From the NCBI GenBank assembly GCA_023333565.1, contig JAJKFH010000425.1, positions 992,001 to 1,056,000 on the forward strand: DNA of 64,000 bases, read 5' to 3'. Below the pieces are notes generated by a model that saw nothing but the letters and a program-made list of their open reading frames with translations, ran no database searches and was not told where the DNA came from. Position 1 is the stretch's first letter; each line of letters starts with the position of its first letter. The position numbers were made by a program, and so were the translations under genes. Positions 54,455 through 63,942 of the stretch are shown in pieces. This DNA is from Puffinus mauretanicus (lineage: Eukaryota; Chordata; Aves; Procellariiformes; Procellariidae).

Positions 54455-54984
54455 GTATCCACCCCTTATTCCATACCATTTACATCATGCCCAGGTCCGA
54501 CACGATCCAATACATTCTCATTACCCACCATCCCCCTTCCCATCTTTTGATATAATACACAGATATCATTCCCTTAGTCTATGGACCACCCCTGTAAAAT
54601 GTCCATAAAATATCCATAAATGTACACAAAATGTCCACTGCATTCATTTAGTCCATGACTTCGGGCTCCATCTGTTATGGTGGTCACTCAGGTCAGCAGA
54701 GGTGGTGTGTTGCGTGGAGTTACTGGGCACCAAAGCCAGCTCAGGTCGGGTCACTGCTGCGCTTGCGCTGCTTCTTGTAAGGCTTGTCCTCCATTGGTTC
54801 AGGTGGTTCCTGCTATAGTAAATCCTACAACATGCAACTCAAATCATGGGTTACAAAAATTTAAAGGTATATCCATTACAATCTCCACCCCTGGTCCCTT
54901 TGGGCCAGACCATAGGGTTTAACATTGCAATGAACTCCTCCCCTTGCCCCTGCTCCGGCTTGGACTTATCCACAGACTGCAGTC

Positions 54985-55515
54985 TCTTAGGGGTGTACCT
55001 GCTCCAAGTGGAGCCTTACCGATGAGCCACAGTCTCTCCAGGGGTATACCTGCTGCGGCACAGGCTTGTCCACAGCCACAGTCGCTTCGAGGTGCACCGG
55101 TCCCAGCGTGGCCTTACCCACAGCCACAGTCCCTTCAGAAGTAAACCTGCTCCAACACGGCCTTACCCATGGCTGCAATCTCTCCAGGGGTGTCCCTCCC
55201 CTGTCATGGGCTTATCCACGGCCACACGCTTTGAGGTGCTCCAGCATGACCTCATGCACAGCCACTGACACTTCAAGGTGTACCTGCTGTAGCATGGACT
55301 TTTCCACAGCCACAGATGCTTCGAGGTGTACCTTCTCCAGCGTGGACTTATCCTTAGGCCACAATCCCTTCAGAGGTATACCTACTGTGGCACAGACATA
55401 ACCACGGCCACAGACGCTTCGAGATGTACCTGCTTGGGCATGGGCTTATCCACAGTCACAGATGCCTCGGGGTGTCCTGTCCCGCATGGACTCAGCCACA
55501 GGTCACAGTCCCTTC
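54985..55515 (-). repeat. Internal array of about 11 units, 42-51 bp each
   Basis: Plus-strand units start GGTGTACCTGCTCC or a variant, at about 54,993, 55,044, 55,092, 55,141, 55,190, 55,236, 55,278, 55,326, 55,376, 55,424 and 55,472. Two unit types recur: one ends CACAGCCACAGATGCTTCG, the other GGCCACAATCCCTTCAG. Unit lengths (mostly 48-51) are not multiples of three, so a conserved repeat protein is unlikely. The array occupies the place of gag-pol. Its CTGCTCCAGCRTGG core also occurs in the 38.9-kb LTR array. Confidence 0.88.
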
Positions 55516-55850
55516 GATTCGAGTTCACGCTGCAGTTCCAGCCTGTCCAGCACAGCAGCACAGAAGCAGCAGCGATGCCCTGGCCATCTGCCAGCCCAGG
55601 CGCATCCCCATTGCTGTTATCAGAACGTTCCCAGGCACAGCACAGTAAGGTGATCAGCAGTGCAGCAGTGCAGCAAGCAGCGAGAGCAAAAAAGCAGCCA
55701 CTAACGAGCACAAGACTCTAATACACATTAAGGCAAGCAAGCCCCATGGCAAGCACAAGAGCCTGCGAATTAATAGCTAAACAGCAGTAACCGCTATAAA
55801 TTCGATCTAGCACATTCCAATCAAACCTGTCGTTATCTCGAACCCTTCGA

Positions 55851-55868
55851 GCCCCACGTTGGGCGCCA
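55851..55868 (-). other. Primer binding site, lysine tRNA type
   Basis: On the minus strand TGGCGCCCAACGTGGGGC is complementary to the 3' end of tRNA-Lys(1,2). The complementarity continues for about 5 bases (TCGAA), reinforcing the match. It starts 8 bases inside the 5' LTR boundary. This fixes the element's orientation and its use of reverse transcription. Confidence 0.88.
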
Positions 55869-55876
55869 AAAAGGAC

Positions 55877-56452
55877 TGTCGTGGTTTAACCTGGCAGCAG
55901 CCAAATACCACGCAGCCACTCGCTCACCCCCCCGCCAGGTGGGATGGGGGAGAGAATCAGAAGGGTAGAAGTGAGAAAAACTCGTGGGTTGAGATAAAGA
56001 CAGTTTAATAGGGAAAGCAAAAGCCGCGCACGCAAGCAAAGCAAAACAAGGAATTCATTCACCACTTCCCATCGGCAGGCGGGTGTTCAGCCATCGCCAG
56101 GAAAGCAGGGCTCCATCACGCGTAACGGTTACTTGGGAAGACAAACGCCATCACTCCGAACGCCCCCCCCTCCTTCTTCTTCACCCAGCCTTATATGCTG
56201 AGCATGACGTCATATGGTATGGAATAGCCTATTGGCCAGCTGGGCCAGCCATCCTGGCCACGGTCCCTCCCAGCCCCCTGCACATCTGGCAGGGCATGGG
56301 AAGATGAAAAGTCCTTGACTAGCGTAAACAATACCTAGCAACAACCAAAACATCAGTGTGTCATCAGCATTATTCTCACACTACATCCAAAACACAGCAC
56401 TATACCAGTTAATAGGAAGAAAATCAACTCCATCCCAGCCAAAACCAGGACG
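55877..56452 (-). repeat. 5' LTR of the provirus (subfamily B)
   Basis: It is the partner of the left LTR, with the same TGTCGTGGTTTAACC end and CCAAAACCAGGACG at the right, where the final A of the family terminus is G. TGACGTCA is at 56,205-56,212 and CATATAAGG at 56,189-56,197 on the minus strand. As the 5' LTR this would be the promoter copy. Confidence 0.93.
56205..56212 (-). promoter_or_regulatory. CRE palindrome upstream of TATA box in the 5' LTR
   Basis: TGACGTCA, the consensus site of CREB/ATF bZIP factors, is followed about 8 bases downstream on the minus strand by CATATAAGG. The same pair is at 54,209-54,216 in the other LTR. Binding is inference from the motif. Confidence 0.6.
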
Positions 56453-58197
56453 CAGCTAAAATGCAATCTGGCCACTGTCGTAAGAGACAACAAAAAATGT
56501 TTTTACAAATATATTTATGACAAAAACAGAGCCAAGGAGAACCTCCATCCTTTATTGGATGTGGGGGGGAACATTGCCACCGAGGATGAGGAAAAGGCTG
56601 AGGTACTCAATGCTTTCTTTGCCTCAGTCTTTAATAGTCAGACTAGGGTTCAGCCCCCTGAGCTGGAAGATGGGGATGGCGAGCACGATAAACCCCCCAA
56701 TAATCGAACAGGAAGCAGTTAACAACTTGCTATGCCATCTGAACACTCACAAGTCTATGGGGCTGGATGGGATCCACCCGAGGGTACTGAGGGAGCTGGC
56801 GGAGGAGCTTGCCAAGCCACTCTCCATCATTTACCAGCAATCCTGTTTAACAGGGGAGGTCCCAGACGACTGCCAATGTGACGCCCATCTACAAGAAGGG
56901 CCGGAAGAAGGATCCGGGGAATTACAGGCTGGTCAGCCTGATCTCGGTGCCGGGGAAGATTATGGAGTGGTTCGTCTTGAGGGCGTTCACAAGCCATGTG
57001 CGGGACAACCAGGGGATCAGGCCCAGCCAGCACGGCTTCATGGAAGGCAGGTCCTGCTTGACCAACCTGATCTCCTTCTATGAGCAGGTGACCCACCTAG
57101 TGGATGAGGGAAAGGCTGTGGATGTGGTCTACCTGGACTTCAGTAAAGCCTTTGACACTGTCTCCCACAGCATTCTCCTAGAGAAGCTGGCCGCTCACGG
57201 CTTAGACAGGTACACTCTTTGCTGGGTAAAAAACGGGCTGGACGTCTGAGCCAGAGAGTTGTGGTGAACGGAGTTAAATCCAGTTGGCAGCCGGTCACAA
57301 GCGGTGTTCCCCAGGGCTCAGTTTTGGGGCTGGTCCTGTTCAATATCTTTATCAACGATCTGGACGAGGGGATTGAGTGTTCCCTTAGTAAGTTTGCAGA
57401 CAACACCAAGTTGGGCGGGAGTGTTGATCTGCTGGAGGGTAGGAAGGCTCTGCAGAGGGACCTGGACAGGCTGGATCGATGGGCTGAGGCCAACTGTAAG
57501 AGGTTCGACAAGGCCAAGTGCCGGGTCCTGCACTTTGGCCACAACAACCTCAGGCAACGCTACAGGCTTGGGGAAGAGTGGTTGGAAAGCTGCTCGGAGG
57601 AAAAGGACCTGGGGGTGCTGGTTGACAGCCGGCTGAACATGAGCCGGCAGTGTGCCCAGGTGGCCAAGAAGGCCAATGGCATCCTGGCTTGTGTCAGAAA
57701 TAGTGTGGCCAGCAGGAGCAGGGAGGTGATTGTGCCCCTGTACTCGACACTGGTGAGGCGCACCTTGGATACTGTGTTCAGTTTTGGGCCCCTCACTACA
57801 GGAAGGACATGGAGGTGCTGGAGCGTGTCCAGAGAAGGGCAACAAAGCTGGTGAAGGGTCTGGAGAACAAATCTTATGAGGAGCGACTGAGGGAACTGGG
57901 ACTGTTTAGTCTGGAGAAGAGGAGGCTGAGGGGAGACCTCATCGCGCTCTACAACTACCTGAAAGGAGGTTGCAATGAGGTGGGTGTTGGTCTCTTCTCC
58001 CAAGTAACTAGTGATAGGACGCGAGGAAATGGCCTCAAGTTGCGCCAAGGGAGGTTTAGATTGGACATTAGGAAAAATCTCTTTACTGAAAGAGTGGTCA
58101 GGCCTTGGAACAGGCTGCCCAGGGAAGTGGTGGAGTCGTCATCCCTGGAAGTATCTAAAAGACATGTAGATGAGGCGCTTAGGGACATGGTGTAGTG
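56453..58197 (+). pseudogene. CR1 ORF2, reverse transcriptase half (broken)
   Basis: It continues CR1 ORF2 after the provirus. Blocks appear in order: NKKCFYKYIYDKNRAKENL, MGLDGIHPRVLRELAEELA, TPIYKKGRKKDPGNYRLVSL, SQHGFMEGRSCLTNLISFYE and [20 protein letters not shown] (motif A intact). These are followed by [20 protein letters not shown], then [11 protein letters not shown] (catalytic second Asp of FADD replaced by Asn). The C-terminal blocks [31 protein letters not shown] and [17 protein letters not shown] follow. Frame changes occur near 56,690-56,880, 57,230 and 57,770-57,810, with a stop at 57,247-57,249. The polymerase is inactive. Confidence 0.92.
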
Positions 58198-59501
58198 GGT
58201 ATGGTGGTGTTGAGTTGATGGTTGGACTTGATGATCTTAGAGGTCTTTTCCAACCTTAATGATTCTATGATTCTATGATTCTATGATTCTTTTTCATGAG
58301 AATGGTTTAAAGAACATTTTTTACAAATCAACTTCAGATCGCATGGCCAGAGTACTGCAGTAATCACAACAGAGCTTATTTCTGTGTTAAGCTTGACCAA
58401 TGCATTGCAAAATGTGGCTTAAATATCTTAACACATCAATACAAACAATAATGAAGAGCAAAAGCACGCAGCTAGTTGATGGACAGAAAATGTTCTAGAG
58501 CTGAGGAAACCTTTCATATAAAATGTTTCTTTTCAAAAGAAAAGTCCTGATTCAAAAACATGGACACTTTTTTTCAAAGACGTCACTTCTATTTCAAAAC
58601 AACTTCAACCAACTATAATAGTTTAAAATCATAGTATGTATCCATGTATTTAAAATCGTTGCAACAGTTTTAACACAAGCTGCAATGTGAAGACTATTTT
58701 TCACAATGAGTGAATGTGAGGGAGACTTACCTTCCCCCCCACCCCCAGTTAGTAGTTCACTTCCACAAAAGATTAAGCAAAGAACAGTTTACATCAAAAA
58801 GGAAAAATCTGGGGCAAAACTGACCCGATATCAGGATTTCTAGTTCACCTAAAATACTTCAAAATAAAAAAAAAAAAAAATGTTCTATTTATTACATATG
58901 CAAATTTGAAATTCAGTTATGGAAACTGAATGAAACCATGAAACATCCTTCACTGAGATATAGAAGTGGCCAATGAATATTTACATTCTTCACTCTTTCA
59001 CTGCTACTTTTGCTGTTAAAGTGAGATTACAATATTTTGGCTGAACTCAGCCTGGGGTACTTTGCAGAAAGGAAGCCAACCTCTCAATATCCAGTATCCT
59101 TGCTTAAAGTTGGAGCTTCAAAACATTTATATCCCCACAATTTCCAACTCCCACCTCTGTGGGTTAAGCCTCAGAGGCATGACAGTGTGAATGAGTTACG
59201 ATTATTAAGATTACAAAACTCATTTCTGTGGAGATGAGGGTGCAACCCCTGAGTACTGTTGGGGCTCCCAGACCCTGAGAAATGTGAATGCCCTGGATGA
59301 GACTGCTCTGAAGCCATGTTCTCCAATAAGCACTGTGTGTACTGTTAATCTATCCATGCACTACACAGTTCATGTGGTCTAATGCAATAGTTAAATACAT
59401 TTGTTGACTGGAATTGTTAATAAAGGTTAAGGAAAGAAAGTAATTTCTCTAGAACAAAAAGAGCTACTGATACCAACTTTTGAGGTCTTTACAAGGGTCA
59501 T

Positions 59502-60109
59502 TGTCCTGGTTTCAGCTGGGATAGAGTTAATTTTCTTCCTAGTAGCTGGTATAGTGCTGTGTTTTGGATTTAGTATGAGAAGAATATTGATAACACACTG
59601 ATGTTTTTGTTGTTGCTAAGTAGTGCTTTCGCTAGTCAAGGACTTTTCAGCTTCTCATGCTCTGCCAGGGAGAAGCTGGGAGGGGGCACAGCCAGGACAG
59701 CTGACCCAAACTGTCCAAAGGGATATTCCATACCATGTGACGTTATGCTCAGTACATAAACTGGGGGAGTTGGCCAGGGGGCAGTGATTGCTGCTCAGGA
59801 ACTGGTGAGCATCAGTTGTGGGTGGTGAGCAGTTGCATCACTTGTTTTTTTTTCCGGGTTTTGTTCCTCTTTCTCTCTCTCTCCTTCATTGTTTTCCTTT
59901 TAATTACTATTACTACTACTACTACTATTATTATTATTAATAATAATAATAATAATAATTTTATTTTAAGTATTAAACTGTTCTTACCTCAACCCACAAA
60001 TTTTCTTACTTTTGCTTTTCTGAGTCTCTCCCCCATCCCACCAGAGGGGGTGGAGTGTGAGCAAATGGCTGTGTGGTACTTGGTTGCCAACTGGGGTTAA
60101 ACCACAACA
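59502..60109 (+). mobile_element. Solo LTR, subfamily A, perfect 5-bp duplication
   Basis: It starts TGTCCTGGTTTCAGCTGGGA and ends GGGGTTAAACCACAACA. Both flanks are gtcat, a perfect 5-bp target duplication. The promoter segment has TGACGTTA (59,738-59,745, one base from the CRE palindrome) followed by ACATAAAC. A compound ACT/ATT/AAT triplet tract occupies about 59,905-59,960. It is antisense to the host gene and about 770 bases from the exon at 60,876. Confidence 0.92.
59905..59960 (+). repeat. Compound ACT/ATT/AAT microsatellite inside the LTR
   Basis: Triplet runs of ACT, then ATT, then AAT, at the same LTR position as the microsatellite at 8,741-8,818. Confidence 0.93.
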
Positions 60110-60875
60110 GTCATTGAGTCCGGAAAAAGTAAATTTTACCACACAGACTAGAGGTCATAAAGACCTCTATTGTTATGGTTACCCCAGGAAAGTATAGGCT
60201 ACCTATTTTTCCTCTGATCTATTCAAAAAGAAGCTGGGTTAGCCAGACAAGACAGAAAGTTCTGCAGCAATATGAACAGCAATATCTACATACTCTGATA
60301 TTCATACTGGTCTGCCAGGTTTCATAGGAGCTAATAAAACTACATGTCTTCAGGATTGAATTTGCAAATTATGTTAAATTCAGCAATGACATTTTTCATC
60401 TTGATTTTTCTTTTCTCTGTCCTCTGATATGCCATTCTTCTTTCCTCTTCAAGCACCTGCATTCAAAGTTAGCTTCTATTTCATGGACATGAGTCCATGA
60501 ATTCCAATATTCATCCCTTTCAAGTGCTGTCTTGCAGCAGCCTTTACATAGCAACAATCAAGTAATAAAAAAGGCCTTATAAAACATATCTTATCCACAG
60601 CAGATGTCTCCTGTGTCCAAAATGACAGATACATCAATGTCAACATTTCAGACATCAGTATTCACAGGTAAATCTTGGACTTTCTACTGAGATTAGGCTT
60701 CAGACAAAGTAAAAACAAGGTTTTACAAGAAGCTGCTAAGCCAACAACTCATGCACCCAAAAGAGACAGAAAGGCATAGCAGTTTAGAATGGGCAGAAGG
60801 GCAAAGGAAGGAACCTTCTTTTTTTTTTTTTTGAAGAAACCAAAAAATATGCCTGTAGGAGGCTGAGAAACTCAC

Positions 60876-60962
60876 AGCTGCAATGAGTTTCCAGGACTGC
60901 ATGAGCACTGGAAGAGCATGTATGTACTCACATACATGCTTGAATATGGCTAGAGCTTCCCG
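60876..60962 (-). CDS. Internal coding exon (87 nt) of the unidentified gene
   Basis: On the minus strand the acceptor AATCCTCGCTTTGCAG precedes CGG-GAA-GCT, and the donor is a strong GCAGCT|GTGAGT. The 29-codon exon starts and ends in phase 0, consistent with both neighbours. It encodes REALAIFKHVCEYIHALPVL followed by MQSWKLIAA, which looks like an amphipathic helix. It is short, so the call rests on splice-site quality and phase agreement. The open frame extends upstream, which leaves room for an alternative acceptor. A second GTGAGT at about 60,930 could act as an alternative donor, but that would break the phase. Confidence 0.7.
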
Positions 60963-63942
60963 CTGCAAAGCGAGGATTTTAATCCCAGTCAAGCAAGGCT
61001 GCCTGGGGTACCCTGAGTGTGGTAATTGACATGACTTTTGGTGAAAGCAAGCCCACAGGAACACCCAATAAATGAGTGCCAAGAGAATGTTAAAATAGAA
61101 ACTTCTATATAGTTTTAACTCTAGGGAGGTACGGTTGGTAGGAAGAGGTAATATCTTTTATTAAACCAGCTGATATGGTTGAAAAAGCAGGCAAACTTTC
61201 AGTCTCAGAGTCCCTTCATCAAGTCCCTACTGGTCTTCCTATAATTCACATATTTTTATCATCCACTCACATGAAAACTGTTGAAAAGAACCTTCTCGAA
61301 TGTCAATGAGGCATTGTTTTCCCTTTTCACGACATTCGGGCTTGTGTTTTTAACCTTGAATGAAAGGAAATGATAAAGTAGACTGGCACAAAGGGTATAA
61401 TAAAAATATATTATAAATGAATCGAAACTTTGAAAAGCAAAATATTTCAGTTTTGCTTTTGGACCGTATTTGAAACATACTGACCCAAAGCATACTGATT
61501 AACAACTTAAAAAAAAAAAAATTCAGCACACTGACTTGAGAAATTTTCACAAATACGTGTGAGAAATGCATAAATGAATTGGAGAATAAAACTAGGGCAA
61601 AAAATGACCTCATCATTTTAATAGGTTTTTCCCAGGATTTATTATAAGTCTTGGCAGCTTGTGCTGACAAAAATTTGGAGTACCTATGCATAAATATATT
61701 CACACATCTATCCCTACTCCAATCAGTATTCAGTACTGCCTGGGAAATGGCTTGTTTTAGCTCACATTTTAATCTTTATTTAAAAACAAAAGCCCCAACC
61801 GTAACTCAATCCAGAAATGATCCCTCTCTCAGAAGTGACCATTTCAACAAGAACTGAAATATTGAAAAAGTCAGTTGTATTTGAAGAAGTAGCCAAGATT
61901 TAGCTTTTTTCCTACATCCAGGAATTTTAAGGAAAGTGAATAGAAAATCAATGAATCTTTCTTATTAATTAAAAAAAAGAAAAAGAAGGTGAACTTAAAG
62001 TTTACAAAGTTTTCAAGAGGTTACTGGTGACTGATGAGTGGAAAATTTAATAGGTTTTGTTTGTTTATTTTCAAAAAAAGACAAGTTACAGAACTGCAAA
62101 CAAAGATGGAAAACTATTCTGAGACAGCTGATGAGGGAACACCTGAATAAGCACACTGACTGTAGATAGCAAAGATGAATTCAGACAGATTTGGACAGGT
62201 AGCTTAGCTGGGGTTCATGGTGGTTTTAGGGGCACAAATATCAAGGTCAGTAAGTGAAATTCAGGAGATGCATTTTATACTGTTCAATTCAGCGAAACAT
62301 TTGGCATGGCTTCCATGTGAAGGGGTGAAGATGCTGCCAACTGGGTAGAAGGAGGGTACTCTGTGATTCAATGCAGAACCATGTTAATGATGCCCAAGTT
62401 TGGTCCGAGTGGTTTGGCACGTCATGTAGACATGACACATGTCATGTGTCTGTATGACACTACTCAGTGGCATGTAGAAATAATAGCTGAACTTACAGAA
62501 GCAGTGGTGTGCTTCTTATCAATATGTTTTGCCCGTAGCTGATTAGCCATTTTCTTATCACAGTACTACCACAGTTCTTCAGCTCCCTCATCCAAAGACA
62601 GCTTGAGAATGCCTGCATATTACTTTGTATGAGAACTACCTAAGAGACACAAGATAAGCAACAGATAGTTTAAACCAGAGTATTACGAAAAAATCAGTCA
62701 TCTGAGCGGTCTGTTTTTCAGGGCATGGCTTGTATATATCTGTGTGTGAGAGATTTGGGCAAGTACGTGGAAAACACAGAATCAGTTAGCCTTTATGTAA
62801 ACAGGCAGATTCTTCAGTCTGAATGAAGGTAGACAGGCTTATAGAAGGACTTAGTCTGCAAAAAGATTTCTCAGAACAATTTTTGGAGAAGTAAGGAACT
62901 TGCTTGCAGGAGGAAGTAAAAAAAAAGCTGATGGAAAACAAAATAATTCAGCATGTTATGCAACACTTTTTTCTTGTTCTGATGGAACACCTAGCCCCAT
63001 CTGAGGTGACGGTGAGCAGTGCTGTGCAAACTTTAAAGGAGCTTTGAAATCTTTCTTCTATTCATCCAGCTGTTGAAGGCCAGACCATTTTGATAAGGAA
63101 AGCTCAACATAAACAAAGTCATTCTTCCCTCCTAACTTTTCCAAAAATGTTTTCAGAGCTTTAAATAGAATATGACAATTATACATCTGAAAAATATAAG
63201 GAACTCAGAGCTATCTTCATCTATATGGATAGAAATTATTGCAACCATCTCAGAAGTAATCTCACCTTACATTTATGTCATAATGGAGACAAAAATAACT
63301 TTCCTGTAACATGGTCTGAAAGTCATTCAAAGAGAGTTTTAGAATTATTATCCAACTTCATCTGTGCTTTCAAAGATCTTTCTCTTTAGCCTACTGATAA
63401 TAAATGTCATGTATCTTTCACATTCATGTCAGAAAGAAAAAGCATCTCTGCAGCAGACTTAACATTCTTTCATCCCTTAAAAATGATAGACAACCACAGC
63501 AGGAGATTACAGTATCAACGACTGAGACATTAATCCATGTAAGTTTGAAAAAACTTCTTTTAACACCTGAACAACCCCTTCTTGCAAAGAGCAAAGCCAT
63601 TCATAGATAACTTTTTATAATGGTAATAACCATGTGTTACTCCTACCCACAGCTGTACCAGGTACAAAGTTTTCAGCATTTCTTTGGTGATATAGATAAT
63701 AGTATTTAACAACTGTTGGAAATATGAAGTTTTCAGTTGTAAGCAGCGCGCCTATTATCTAGCACCCATCACCATGTCAGTCACTTACGCACAGAGATCC
63801 ATCACAAATCACTCATCAAGGATTCAAACTCTGAAAGATATTTTTAGAGAAGAATTGAAAGAAAAAAAAGATGTTGCTTATCTGTTGTTTCATTCTAACT
63901 ATGACTCCACTATTAACACAGAAGAAACACCAATAAACTCAC
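60963..63942 (-). other. Intron, about 3.0 kb
   Basis: It runs from the donor GTGAGTTTATT of the right-edge exon to the acceptor before 60,962. It is AT-rich. The only recognisable element is an old interspersed-repeat fragment at about 61,128-61,228. I cannot exclude an additional small exon inside. Confidence 0.55.
61128..61228 (+). repeat. Fragment of an old reptile/bird interspersed repeat
   Basis: The stretch contains GAGGTAATATCTTTTATTAA, then CCAGCTGATATGGTTGAAAA, then GCAAACTTTCAGTCTC and CCTTCATCAAGTCC. It resembles a repeat I know to be abundant in turtles and crocodilians, whose core is 'AGGTAATATCTTTTATTGGACCA' followed by 'AAGCTTTCGAG'. Family name and class are not determined. 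It would predate the CR1 and LTR copies. Confidence 0.4.

Larger units (their letters stand above)
53890..56452 (-). mobile_element. Non-autonomous LTR retroelement (two LTRs, no gag-pol), minus strand
   Basis: Two near-identical LTRs (53,890-54,454 and 55,877-56,452) flank only about 1.42 kb of internal sequence. Reading the minus strand, the 5' LTR is the right one. It is followed after 8 bases by a lysine-tRNA-type primer binding site (55,851-55,868). Next come a GC-rich leader, an array of 42-51 bp units (about 54,985-55,515), more unique sequence, and a weak purine tract (AAGGGGTGG, 54,459-54,467) next to the 3' LTR. No protease, reverse transcriptase, integrase or envelope frame is visible. 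By eye the LTRs differ at roughly 20 positions including indels. Host flanks CCCAG and CGCAG match 4 of 5 if the terminal CA is lost. Mobilisation would have needed proteins from another element. Confidence 0.92.
52436..58290 (+). mobile_element. CR1 LINE, 5'-truncated, split by a provirus
   Basis: The CR1 consists of 52,436-53,889 and 56,453-58,290, about 3.3 kb once the 2,563-base insertion is discounted. It begins inside ORF1 and continues through nearly all of ORF2 and the 3' untranslated region to an ATTCTATG octamer tail at 58,258-58,290. Sequence resumes after the insertion within the same reading context (AAAGCCCAG / CTAAAATGC), which proves the nesting. ORF2 carries several stops and at least two frameshifts, so the copy is dead. 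It is antisense to the host gene. Confidence 0.95.
52161..60875 (-). other. Intron, about 8.7 kb, mostly mobile elements
   Basis: This intron lies between the exons at 60,876-60,962 and 51,970-52,160. It holds the 52.4-58.3 kb CR1 with its nested provirus and the 59.5-kb LTR, together about three quarters of its length. The remaining parts (58.3-59.5 and 60.1-60.9 kb) are AT-rich with no recognised element. Confidence 0.65.

Noticed and set aside
55382..55711. Minus-strand frame just downstream of the primer binding site, with a hydrophobic start and 16-residue repeats, in the position of gag
   Set aside because: It has no ATG, an in-frame TAG lies just upstream, and its hydrophobic stretch comes from GCT-rich sequence. 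The array units are not multiples of three, so the repeats leave the frame.
63788..63829. Candidate minus-strand exon with acceptor CTTTCAG and donor GTAAGT
   Set aside because: Stops occur in every frame.
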